NCBI GenBank assembly: GCA_964422725.1
Contig: CAYRCC010000076.1
Span: 1-5,046, forward strand
From: CAKSNH01 sp964422725
GTDB taxonomy: Bacteria; Bacillota; Clostridia; UBA1381
Direction: 5' to 3'
DNA length: 5,046 nucleotides
Below are positions 1-5,046 of this stretch, in pieces (the stretch's first letter is position 1; every line of letters begins with the position of its first letter). The notes beneath the pieces were generated by a model. The model made no database searches. It worked only from the letters and a program-made list of their open reading frames with translations, and was not told the DNA's origin. A program made the position numbers and the translations under genes.

Positions 1-55
1 TACCGCTGACAATAGATACCCACCCAAAACGGATTGACAAGGGTAACACCCTTGT
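1..55 (-). repeat. Diverged third copy of the 70-75 bp hairpin repeat, cut by the window edge
   Basis: Read on the minus strand from 55 to 1, this matches 4197-4250 at about 45 of 55 positions with one 1-base gap. It includes the acaagggtgttacccttg hairpin and the terminal agcggta. The caagggt hairpin here is extended to 10 pairs (35-44 with 48-57). The GC-rich third hairpin of the unit would lie beyond base 1. Confidence 0.75.
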
Positions 56-60
56 CAGCA

Positions 61-87
61 GAACCGCTTACCCTTTGCGCAAGCGGT
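61..87. repeat. accgctt/aagcggt hairpin shared with 4750-4774
   Basis: accgctt (63-69) pairs with aagcggt (81-87). Bases 61-85 match 4750-4774 at 23 of 25 positions. It lies downstream of the GH35 terminator in non-coding DNA. Confidence 0.65.
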
Positions 88-115
88 ATCTGCATGCGCA
101 AACTGCGATAACCGC

Positions 116-150
116 AAAAAAGGTCTGCAAAGGGAAACCCTTTGCAAACC
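116..150 (-). terminator. Rho-independent terminator of the GH35 gene
   Basis: Read on the minus strand, 6 nt after the TGA stop, the arm ggtttgcaaaggg (150-138) pairs with ccctttgcagacc (134-122) across a 3-nt loop, giving 13 pairs with one G-U. Six T residues (121-116) follow directly. This is a textbook intrinsic terminator. The same hairpin sequence recurs at 4156-4185 and, in weaker form, at 2625-2649, so the terminator belongs to a dispersed repeat family. Confidence 0.88.
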
Positions 151-156
151 CACCTT

Positions 157-1887
157 TCACCCGATACTGTTTAAAATATGCTCGTCTGTAAGTTCGCCTT
201 TCGGCTCGCAAACCCCGTACAAATCAAATACCACAACCTCATTTTTGCCTTTCTTTATAAGCGGTGCCGGTACGTACAGCGTCCTCTGCGGTCCTTTGCT
301 TTTGTACCTTCCCAGATTAAACCCGTTAATCACCGCAAACCCGTCCTTAAATCCGTCAAGCTTTAAAAATGTGTCGGCAATATCCTCTGCGATAAATTCA
401 CCCTTGCAGAAAACCGGATACGGCGTTTTCTCTATCCGCTCATATTCTATCTTTGAAAGATCGTCCATCGGCAGCGTGTTTATGTCCGCTTTGTCAATCA
501 CTCTGCCGCCGATTTTCACATCGCTTACTATTCCTTTTTTATCGTAAATCTTAGGTCCGTAATTTACGTGCCCCATATTTTCCGCCAGTATACACATCTC
601 TTTTCCGCTTATACTTATCTCGTCCGACTTGCCGCCGCGCTCCGTTTCTCCGACAAATTCGCCGTCAACATAAACCAATGCACGGTCGTGTATCTCGCCG
701 ACATCAAGTATCCCCTCTATCCCCTCTACGTTAAATGTGTACATTATGTAACCCTTGTACTGCCCGAAATATTCCATATTCTTAACCGGTGAATCCCTGT
801 ACAGCTCCGAACAGCTTTCAAGCGACGAAAACAGCCGCGCCATACCGCTAAACTTAATTTCTCCGTACGCGGCACGCTTTACCGGCTCCGGCACGGGCAA
901 CTCCTTTTTGAGGTATCCGCTCAGGAATTTCTGTATTTGCAAATATGTCGGCGTGATATCGCCGTACTCGTTGAGCGGTGCGCAGTAGTCGTAGCTGGTT
1001 ATGGTAGGCTCGAAATTCGGATTGCAGTTTGACCCGTTCGTAAACCCGAAATTAGTACCGCCGTGGAACATATAAAAATTCACGCTTGAGCCGCGCTCCA
1101 CCATCGGCACATACTCGTCCATCACGCTTTTTGCCTCGCGCTCGTGGTGCGGTACGCCCCATTGGTCGAACCAGCCCGCCCAAAACTCCATACAGAAAAA
1201 CGGCTTGTCCGGCTGAATTTTTTGCATAAGCTCGTACGCCTGCTCCTGTCTTGAACCGAAGTTCACCGTCTTGTACATATCGTCCGTCGAACCGCTTATC
1301 TGAGCTTTTTCGTCCGCACCGTCGGAGGTGAACAAGAGCACGTCAACGCCGCGCCGAATCATACCGTCGCGCACGTATTCAAGATAACTTCTATCCTGTT
1401 TTGAAAAACCGCCGTACTCGTTTTCCACCTGCACCGCTATTATATTTCCGCCGTTTGTCGACAGGTGCGCAACGATTTTCGGTATAACAAAATCAAGATA
1501 CTTGTCAAACCGCTCTATGTACTGCCTGTTGCCGGCGCGCAACTCCAAGCCGTCAATCTCCGTAAGGTACGCCGGAAAACCGCCCATATCCCATTCGGCG
1601 CATATAAAAGGGCCGGGGCGCACTATCACGTAAAGTCCAAGCTCCTCGGCAATCTCTATAAATTTCACAAAATCCGCCATACCCTCAGTCGTGAACACGT
1701 CCTTTTCAGGCTCGGTCACATTCCATGCTATATAAGTTTCCACTGTGTTAAAGCCGCACATTTTCAGTTTTTCCAATCTGTCGCGCCAATACTGCGGAAC
1801 TATTCTGAAATAGTGCAGCGCGCCGGACAAAATCTGTATCGGTTTACCGCCAAGCATAAATTTGCCGTCAGAAATTTCAAGTTTCAT
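157..1887 (-). CDS. Glycoside hydrolase family 35 beta-galactosidase, cytoplasmic
   Basis: This 576-residue protein is a GH35 enzyme, a retaining beta-galactosidase that removes terminal beta-galactose from oligosaccharides. The N-terminal TIM barrel (about residues 5-325) has the family signatures SGALHYFRI (21-29), the TYIAWN segment (51-56), RPGPFICAEWDMGGFPAYL (90-108) and FYMFHGGTNFGFTNG (271-285). By alignment with known GH35 enzymes, the acid/base is Glu157 in VENEYGG and the nucleophile is Glu234 in CMEFWAGW. The C-terminal beta domains carry ILAENMGHVNYG (433-444), NGFNLGRY (521-528) and GPQRTLYVP (532-540), so the gene is full length for the compact bacterial type. There is no signal peptide, which points to hydrolysis of imported oligosaccharides in the cytoplasm. 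The ATG has GGGAG 7 nt upstream and the stop is TGA. The family is certain. The natural substrate is not, because no transporter or regulator is in view. Confidence 0.96.
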   Translation of the reverse strand: MKLEISDGKFMLGGKPIQILSGALHYFRIVPQYWRDRLEKLKMCGFNTVETYIAWNVTEPEKDVFTTEGMADFVKFIEIAEELGLYVIVRPGPFICAEWDMGGFPAYLTEIDGLELRAGNRQYIERFDKYLDFVIPKIVAHLSTNGGNIIAVQVENEYGGFSKQDRSYLEYVRDGMIRRGVDVLLFTSDGADEKAQISGSTDDMYKTVNFGSRQEQAYELMQKIQPDKPFFCMEFWAGWFDQWGVPHHEREAKSVMDEYVPMVERGSSVNFYMFHGGTNFGFTNGSNCNPNFEPTITSYDYCAPLNEYGDITPTYLQIQKFLSGYLKKELPVPEPVKRAAYGEIKFSGMARLFSSLESCSELYRDSPVKNMEYFGQYKGYIMYTFNVEGIEGILDVGEIHDRALVYVDGEFVGETERGGKSDEISISGKEMCILAENMGHVNYGPKIYDKKGIVSDVKIGGRVIDKADINTLPMDDLSKIEYERIEKTPYPVFCKGEFIAEDIADTFLKLDGFKDGFAVINGFNLGRYKSKGPQRTLYVPAPLIKKGKNEVVVFDLYGVCEPKGELTDEHILNSIG

Positions 1888-1894
1888 ATGATAT

Positions 1895-1899
1895 CTCCC
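1895..1899 (-). promoter_or_regulatory. Ribosome binding site of the GH35 gene
   Basis: GGGAG on the minus strand lies 7 nt before the ATG at 1887. This canonical Shine-Dalgarno spacing supports that start, and the protein begins at the point where GH35 homologues usually begin (short strand, then GKP and the SGALHYFR motif). Confidence 0.85.
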
Positions 1900-1922
1900 G
1901 TAATTTAATTAATAATACTATA

Positions 1923-1951
1923 ATAATACACTCTTTGCCGGATTTAGTCCA
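1923..1951 (-). promoter_or_regulatory. Candidate sigma-A promoter for the GH35 gene
   Basis: On the minus strand TGGACT (plus 1946-1951, 4 of 6 matches to TTGACA) is separated by 17 bp from TATTAT (plus 1923-1928, 5 of 6 matches to TATAAT). It sits in a very AT-rich 97-bp gap, about 35 bp before the start codon. AT-rich DNA gives such matches easily, so this is a suggestion that GH35 can be transcribed independently. No clear catabolite-repression (cre) box is visible in the gap. Confidence 0.45.
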
Positions 1952-1986
1952 GTATTTTTTACAATTTTGCGCACCTGTTTTCATTT

Positions 1987-2544
1987 TTAAATTACGGCGC
2001 ACGCCGCCGCACACGCAACCGCCGCAAGCGCATGGTGCACATTAACCGCATCGTCCGGCAATATAACGGCGGTTTCGGATATTTCCAAGTCCGCTCCGTA
2101 CACGTCGGCAATGCTTTTCTGTACACAGCACACTATTCTCGTGCCCTCGTCAACCCTCACGGCACTCGACATACTTATGTCGCACCCGTCGGAAATGCCG
2201 TAGCTTATCATTGCACACCGACACCGCAGCTGTGTATGCGCGACATCGCCGTTATAAATTATCACAGTCGACGCATTTATGCATTTTTCAACAGCCGCCG
2301 CCGGCACGACACACGACGTGTTATCGAGTATAAGCACGTCAAGAAATACACCGCACGCGCATTTGCCGTCAAGCTCGACAACGGCAAAGTCGATTCCGGC
2401 GTTTTTGAGCTGTTGTGTGTATTCGGCGCGCATTTCGGCGGCGGAGATGGTTATGCATTTTCGTGAATGTTGGGTGAAAATCTGTTTTAAAAGACGAATT
2501 ATAGGCGCGTTATGGCGCACAGCTAAAACTCCGATGACCAGCAT
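1987..2544 (-). CDS. Degenerate Mur ligase central-domain protein (no P-loop)
   Basis: The 185-residue product resembles the central domain of Mur ligases (MurC-F, MurT, FolC type). Residues 3-20 (VIGVLAVRHNAPIIRLLK) align with the Mur segment IGVTGTNGKTTTxxLL, but the Gly, Lys and Thr residues of the P-loop are gone. Further matches are FAVVEL (53-58, position of the Mg-binding Glu), FLDVLILDN (67-75), AAAVEK (82-87, near the carbamylated Lys), VIIYNGD (94-100, as vvNaDD), ISYGISDGCDIS (113-124) and VNVHHALAAVACAAA (167-181, as NvyNalAAiAva). The protein stops where the central domain stops, with no C-terminal domain. It has 12 cysteines and no membrane segment or signal peptide. An in-frame TGA 9 nt before the ATG fixes the start. 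The Shine-Dalgarno is GAAAGGTG with rather long spacing (11 nt from its end). The assignment rests on pattern matching by eye. It may be a non-catalytic paralogue or a relic, but the frame is intact. Confidence 0.78.
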   Translation of the reverse strand: MLVIGVLAVRHNAPIIRLLKQIFTQHSRKCITISAAEMRAEYTQQLKNAGIDFAVVELDGKCACGVFLDVLILDNTSCVVPAAAVEKCINASTVIIYNGDVAHTQLRCRCAMISYGISDGCDISMSSAVRVDEGTRIVCCVQKSIADVYGADLEISETAVILPDDAVNVHHALAAVACAAACAVI

Positions 2545-2555
2545 TTGATATCATA

Positions 2556-2563
2556 CACCTTTC
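2556..2563 (-). promoter_or_regulatory. Ribosome binding site of the Mur-like gene
   Basis: GAAAGGTG on the minus strand ends 11 nt before the ATG at 2544, longer than usual. An out-of-frame ATG at 2554 lies between them and opens only 14 codons before TAA, overlapping the start of the Mur-like gene. The in-frame TGA at 2553-2551 excludes any earlier start. Confidence 0.5.
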
Positions 2564-2624
2564 AATGATAGGTAGGGCGGGGCAGTGGTAGTATATGCAT
2601 TTTGCGGCGCGGTTATACGTTTAT

Positions 2625-2649
2625 TTTGCAAAAGGTTTTCCTTTGCAAA
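2625..2649. repeat. gcaaaagg/cctttgc hairpin, weak copy of the repeat family
   Basis: tttgcaaaagg (2625-2635) pairs with cctttgcaaa (2640-2649) across a 4-nt loop, with one bulged A. It matches the core of the hairpins at 122-150 and 4156-4185. It lies just beyond the large palindrome at the end of hemZ and may act with it in termination. It has no strong T-run of its own. Confidence 0.6.
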
Positions 2650-2652
2650 CAA

Positions 2653-2686
2653 GGGGTTTTAAAAGGCGTACGCCTTTTAAAACCCC
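2653..2686 (-). terminator. 34-bp perfect palindrome at the hemZ stop, likely terminator
   Basis: The arm ggggttttaaaaggcgt (2653-2669) is followed directly by its exact reverse complement (2670-2686), giving 17 pairs before allowing for a tetraloop. The palindrome starts inside the last codons of hemZ and contains its TAA stop (2679-2677). On the minus strand it is followed by TTGTTTGC, a weak U-tract, so termination is plausible but less certain than at 116-150. Because the palindrome is symmetrical it could also work on the other strand. Confidence 0.6.
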
Positions 2687-4104
2687 GCTATTTCATCTTT
2701 GCGCGCAAGTATCTCGTCAAACCTGCGTATATACTCCGACGGATCTTTAAAATTAAATATCCGCTCAATCCTGTCACCCTTAACCACTTTCGTCGTACCG
2801 CCGCCGCCAAGTGCTATTATCGTCTGCACTTCCTCCATTATCTTCACGTTGTATATGCCCATGTACCCCTCTTTCGCATAACCTATATTTTCAAGATTTC
2901 CCAGTATATTCTTCTGGCGGTACATATAATACGGCACGCGCCCCGTCCGCTGCATACACTCGCGCGTGTATTCGAGCATATCCGAAACCTGATTGGCATG
3001 CACCACATCATTGCTCGCAATATCCAACTTTGCCGCCCTTTTTATGCACATCGTATGCACCGTTATATTTTCGGGGTCCAGCTTTATAATCTCGTCCAGA
3101 CTGTATTTGAACATATCCACCGTTTCGTCCGGAAGTCCGGCAATCAAATCCATATTAATGTTTTTAAAACCCACCTTGCGCGCAAGCGCAAACGCATTTT
3201 TCACGTCGGACGGCGTATGTGTCCTGCCGACTTTCTCCAGTGTTACGGCGTGCATCGTCTGCGGATTTATGCTGATTCTGTCCGCACCGCCCTCAAACGC
3301 GGCGCGCAGTTTTTCCTCGGTAATGGTATCGGCTCTGCCCGCCTCGAACGTAAATTCCCTGAGTTTTGACAAATCAAGGTTTTTGTTTATGCAGTCCGTT
3401 ATTTGGCGTATCTGTTCGGCTGACAGTGATGTCGGCGTGCCGCCGCCGATGTATATACACTCCGCATACACGCCCATTTTCTCCATTATTTCGGCGGTCT
3501 TTTCTATTTCGCGGCAAAGCAAGTGTACAAATTCGCCGATATATTTTCCGCTTACGCGCATATCGGTTGACACAAAGGAGCAATACAGGCATCTTGTCGG
3601 ACAGAACGGTATACCTATGTACAGGCTCACAGCGTTTTCGTCGCTGCCGGCAAGGATTTTTTCCTCATTCTCCGCCACCTCAAACGCAAGCCTAAGCTTA
3701 GGCTCTGTCACCTCATAAACGTTTTTTACAAACTCGCGCACCTCATCGGCACTCATACCGCTTTTTAAGAGCGCGCGTATGTTTTTTGCCGGACGTATTC
3801 CGCTCATCACTCCCCACGGCAGCGGCACGTCTTTTATCTGTTTTGCCGCGCGGCAAAAGCTTTTCGCGCACGTGGTGGTGTAGAGTTTTTTGCGGTCTTG
3901 GGGCGGCGCGCTTTCGGGTACGGGATACGTGCATGATGCGCTGTAATGCCTGTTTTCGTACTCGACTGCGGTGTTCACCGTCAAATTCCCGTTTTCGTAA
4001 ACGAAATCGGTTGTTATAACCGCGTCGTCGTCTTTATTGAAGAACATTTTTATGAATATGTTAAGGTCGAAATCACATTCGTAGCCGTTTTGTATTAATT
4101 TCAC
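2677..4104 (-). CDS. hemZ: HemZ, radical SAM coproporphyrinogen dehydrogenase-like protein
   Basis: This 475-residue protein is HemZ, a HemN/HemW-related radical SAM enzyme of Firmicutes, close to the usual family length. The 4Fe-4S cluster motif is C168-x3-C172-x2-C175 in IPFCPTRCLYCSF, and the SAM-binding GGGTPT follows at 220-225. The N-terminal region (1-155) has the HemZ marker PWGVMSGIRP (96-105). The C-terminal part has YYMYRQKN (392-399) and ALGGGGTTK (431-439), both typical of HemZ. Family members are annotated as oxygen-independent oxidases that decarboxylate coproporphyrinogen III, but many Clostridia with HemZ lack a haem pathway, so a HemW-like haem-handling or other role is possible. 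The start is GTG with GAGGTGA 7 nt upstream. No other haem gene is in view. The 3' end lies inside a 34-bp palindrome that supplies the stop codon. Confidence 0.95.
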   Translation of the reverse strand: MKLIQNGYECDFDLNIFIKMFFNKDDDAVITTDFVYENGNLTVNTAVEYENRHYSASCTYPVPESAPPQDRKKLYTTTCAKSFCRAAKQIKDVPLPWGVMSGIRPAKNIRALLKSGMSADEVREFVKNVYEVTEPKLRLAFEVAENEEKILAGSDENAVSLYIGIPFCPTRCLYCSFVSTDMRVSGKYIGEFVHLLCREIEKTAEIMEKMGVYAECIYIGGGTPTSLSAEQIRQITDCINKNLDLSKLREFTFEAGRADTITEEKLRAAFEGGADRISINPQTMHAVTLEKVGRTHTPSDVKNAFALARKVGFKNINMDLIAGLPDETVDMFKYSLDEIIKLDPENITVHTMCIKRAAKLDIASNDVVHANQVSDMLEYTRECMQRTGRVPYYMYRQKNILGNLENIGYAKEGYMGIYNVKIMEEVQTIIALGGGGTTKVVKGDRIERIFNFKDPSEYIRRFDEILARKDEIAGF

Positions 4105-4111
4105 AGTAGTT

Positions 4112-4118
4112 TCACCTC
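4112..4118 (-). promoter_or_regulatory. Strong ribosome binding site deciding the GTG start of hemZ
   Basis: GAGGTGA on the minus strand lies 7 nt before the GTG at 4104-4102. It is an excellent anti-Shine-Dalgarno match at ideal spacing and supports the GTG start giving MKLIQNG. I could not find a convincing -35/-10 pair upstream. The GCTAAT close to the site has no good -35. Confidence 0.85.
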
Positions 4119-4155
4119 ATTAGCAATTGATGGTTAAAGGGACTGAAAGTCCGTT

Positions 4156-4185
4156 GGTTTGCAAAGGGATTCCCCTTTGCAAACC
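4156..4185. repeat. 13-bp perfect stem hairpin, gcaaaggg family
   Basis: ggtttgcaaaggg (4156-4168) pairs perfectly with ccctttgcaaacc (4173-4185) around a 4-nt loop. It is nearly identical to the GH35 terminator stem. On the plus strand only a short cctttt follows, and on the minus strand there is no T-run, so here it is better called a dispersed repeat than a terminator. It lies about 50 bp before hemZ. Confidence 0.7.
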
Positions 4186-4196
4186 CTTTTGCGAAA

Positions 4197-4339
4197 ACAA
4201 GGGTGTTACCCTTGTTAATCCCTTTTGGTGGTTACCGTTATTTAGCGGTAAGGGGCTACCGCCCCTTGCAAACAAGGGTGTTGCCCTTGAACCCTTTTGG
4301 TGGTTACCGTTATTTAGCGGTAAGGGGCTACCGCCCCTT
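4197..4339 (+). repeat. Tandem pair of 70-75 bp units, each with three hairpins
   Basis: Unit 1 is 4197-4267 and unit 2 is 4272-4339. They share an identical 48-bp block (4220-4267 and 4292-4339). Each unit has a caagggt/acccttg hairpin (4198-4214 and 4273-4289, the second with a T-G closing pair), a taccgt/gcggta hairpin, and an aaggggc/gcccctt hairpin with a 4-nt loop. A third, diverged copy lies inverted at 1-55. Open frames across it are by-products of repeat composition. Confidence 0.9.
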
Positions 4340-4344
4340 AGGAA

Positions 4345-4365
4345 AACAATTCATTGTTATAACAA
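4345..4365. repeat. Small AT-rich palindromes
   Basis: aacaat (4345-4350) pairs with attgtt (4353-4358), and ttgttataacaa (4354-4365) is a perfect 12-bp palindrome. The two overlap and would compete. They join the tandem repeat to the next element and have no clear function. Confidence 0.4.
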
Positions 4366-4373
4366 TTCTGCTA

Positions 4374-4446
4374 TCCCTAGGTACTTTTGCCTTGCCGCAA
4401 AAGTACCCAAAAAGGCACCAAGGGGCGTTGCCCCTTTGGAAACCCC
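4374..4446 (+). repeat. Two-hairpin GC-rich repeat element, copy A
   Basis: Hairpin 1 is ggtacttttgc (4380-4390) with gcaaaagtacc (4397-4407). Hairpin 2 is ccaaggggc (4418-4426) with gcccctttgg (4430-4439, one bulge). It then runs into ggaaacccc and an A-run. The last 29 bp (4418-4446) match copy B, the reverse strand of 4973-5001, with one difference. On the minus strand hairpin 2 is followed within a few bases by five T residues, so it could terminate leftward transcripts arriving from the right. Confidence 0.8.
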
Positions 4447-4728
4447 AAAAAAACCGCCGCGCTTGACTGAATGTACCGCACGCACCGAGTATATTTTAGT
4501 GTTTGCTTTATTCGCTCCGCTCAATGGTCGCAAACACATTACGTTTCACACGCTCTTAGTGTTGGGTCGCTTTGGCGTTTTTTTCCGTATCGCAAACGCG
4601 GTGTGCTGACAATAACGTTGTTATGCATAGGCAGACGTTGCCAAAACGCGGCGGTAAACGTAACGTCGATTGCTCGGGCGTTGCCCTCGATTGAAAGCGT
4701 TGTGTAAACGGTGAATTTTTTTGCGGTT

Positions 4729-4847
4729 ACCGCAACATCAGCGGTTGACGAACCGCTTGCACTTTGCGCAAGCGCGAAAAAGCTGCTGCGCCGAGAGGGG
4801 TTGAGGGTATGCCGTCGCTGATATCGTAATAACCGCTGATGTTCGGT
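4729..4847. repeat. Long inverted repeat with a nested hairpin
   Basis: aacatcagcggtt (4734-4746) is the exact reverse complement of 4831-4843. Allowing one bulged C at 4733, the pairing extends to 17 bp (4729-4746 with 4831-4847). The 84-bp interior holds a cgcttgc/gcaagcg hairpin (4754-4760 with 4768-4774). A competing local stem, agcggtt/aaccgct (4740-4746 with 4751-4757), uses the same left arm. Confidence 0.65.
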
Positions 4848-4888
4848 AAAATCTGCGTTTGTATAAACATACCGCGTTCAGGACGGCA

Positions 4889-4924
4889 CAAAATTTGCGA
4901 GCCTTGGCGATAAAGCAAATTTTG
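4889..4924. repeat. caaaatttgc/gcaaattttg hairpin
   Basis: A 10-bp perfect stem (4889-4898 with 4915-4924) encloses a 16-nt loop, which itself contains gcc/ggc complementarity. It lies between the long inverted repeat and element copy B. Confidence 0.5.
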
Positions 4925-4972
4925 CCGATTACCTGACGGAATATCTTCGTATTGAGCTTTTTCGCAAAAAAA

Positions 4973-5046
4973 GGGGTTTCCAAAGGGGCAGCGCCCCTTG
5001 GTTTGCTTTTGGACACTTTTGTCAAACGACAAAAGTGTCACAGGGA
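4973..5046 (-). repeat. Two-hairpin GC-rich repeat element, copy B (inverted)
   Basis: On the minus strand hairpin 1 is gacacttttgtc with gacaaaagtgtc (5039-5028 and 5023-5012). Hairpin 2 is ccaaggggc with gcccctttgg (5001-4993 and 4989-4980). The order, spacing and flanking ggaaacccc match copy A, which lies in the opposite orientation. The outer end reaches the window edge, so its full length is unknown. Confidence 0.78.

Larger units (their letters stand above)
4447..4972. other. Non-coding, repeat-rich stretch without a credible gene
   Basis: No open frame here has a ribosome binding site and a recognisable protein. The frames present are short, rich in Lys, Arg, Ala and Pro, and run through repeats. 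The stretch contains an 8-bp inverted repeat gtgtttgc/gcaaacac (4499-4506 and 4530-4537), the ttgcggt/accgcaa palindrome (4721-4735), a long inverted repeat (4729-4847) and the caaaatttgc/gcaaattttg hairpin (4889-4898 and 4915-4924). I see no tRNA or rRNA. Confidence 0.6.

Noticed and set aside
1899..1920. AT-rich imperfect dyad (gtaat...aatac) as a sugar-responsive operator upstream of GH35
   Set aside because: Several symmetric positions do not match, and AT-rich DNA yields such dyads by chance. It does not resemble a cre box or a LacI-type operator.
2032..2466. 144-codon plus-strand frame opposite the Mur-like gene
   Set aside because: The minus-strand frame has a fixed start, a Shine-Dalgarno site and ordered Mur-type motifs. 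The plus-strand frame is Arg/His/Tyr-rich, as expected of an antisense shadow.
2512..2554. 14-codon frame (MISNAGHRSFSCAP) overlapping the start of the Mur-like gene, as a leader peptide
   Set aside because: Its ATG is too close to the GAAAGGTG for good initiation, and it has no run of regulatory codons or attenuator-like hairpin. Probably chance.
2602..3369. 255-codon plus-strand frame and other plus-strand frames opposite hemZ
   Set aside because: They are antisense shadows of the clearly conserved hemZ reading frame, with no ribosome binding site or known domain.
4197..4339. Possible CRISPR array
   Set aside because: There are only two units, nearly contiguous (4 bp between them), with no unique spacers and no cas gene.
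4127..4609. 160-codon plus-strand open frame, with an overlapping 87-codon frame in the same area
   Set aside because: It is built from the hairpin repeats, so its peptide repeats with the DNA (two near-identical blocks). It has no ribosome binding site and no recognisable family. Repeat read-through explains it.
4727..5041. Two overlapping minus-strand frames of 95-104 codons
   Set aside because: Both run through element copy B and the long inverted repeat, have no Shine-Dalgarno site and resemble no protein I know.
4374..5046. Insertion sequence bounded by terminal inverted repeats
   Set aside because: There is no transposase frame or remnant between the two copies, no target-site duplication can be judged because copy B meets the window edge, and the copies have diverged. 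A dispersed repeat pair is the simpler reading.

Overview
The window looks like chromosomal DNA from a low-to-mid GC Gram-positive anaerobe of the Clostridia, most likely an uncultured gut lineage. The basis is the HemZ-type radical SAM protein, a cytoplasmic (leaderless) GH35 beta-galactosidase, strong GGGAG/GAGGTGA Shine-Dalgarno sites, and gene-free DNA packed with short GC-rich palindromic repeats. Species cannot be read from the sequence.

All three supported genes lie on the minus strand, in transcription order hemZ (4104-2677), a short degenerate Mur-ligase-like gene (2544-1987) and a GH35 glycoside hydrolase (1887-157). The gaps are 132 and 97 bp. The 34-bp palindrome at the hemZ stop codon is a plausible terminator. 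The GH35 gene has its own candidate promoter at 1923-1951 and ends in a convincing intrinsic terminator at 116-150. The three are therefore probably neighbours rather than one tight operon, although read-through cannot be excluded, and I see no metabolic logic joining them.

The remaining DNA is unusual. Bases 1-115 and 4105-5046 (942 bp) hold no credible gene but many hairpin-forming repeats. A unit of about 70-75 bp occurs twice in tandem at 4197-4339 and again, inverted and diverged, at 1-55. A GC-rich two-hairpin element occurs as an inverted pair at 4374-4446 and 4973-5046, with base changes that keep the stem paired. A gcaaaggg/ccctttgc hairpin occurs three times and serves as the GH35 terminator in one case. 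Two further short modules are shared, in opposite orientation, between the two ends of the window.

The most interesting gene is the 185-residue Mur-like protein. It matches the central ATPase domain of Mur ligases from the P-loop position to the end of that domain, but the P-loop residues are replaced and both flanking domains are missing. The repeat-rich stretch 4374-5046, with covarying hairpins and a long nested inverted repeat, is the best candidate for an undescribed structured element.
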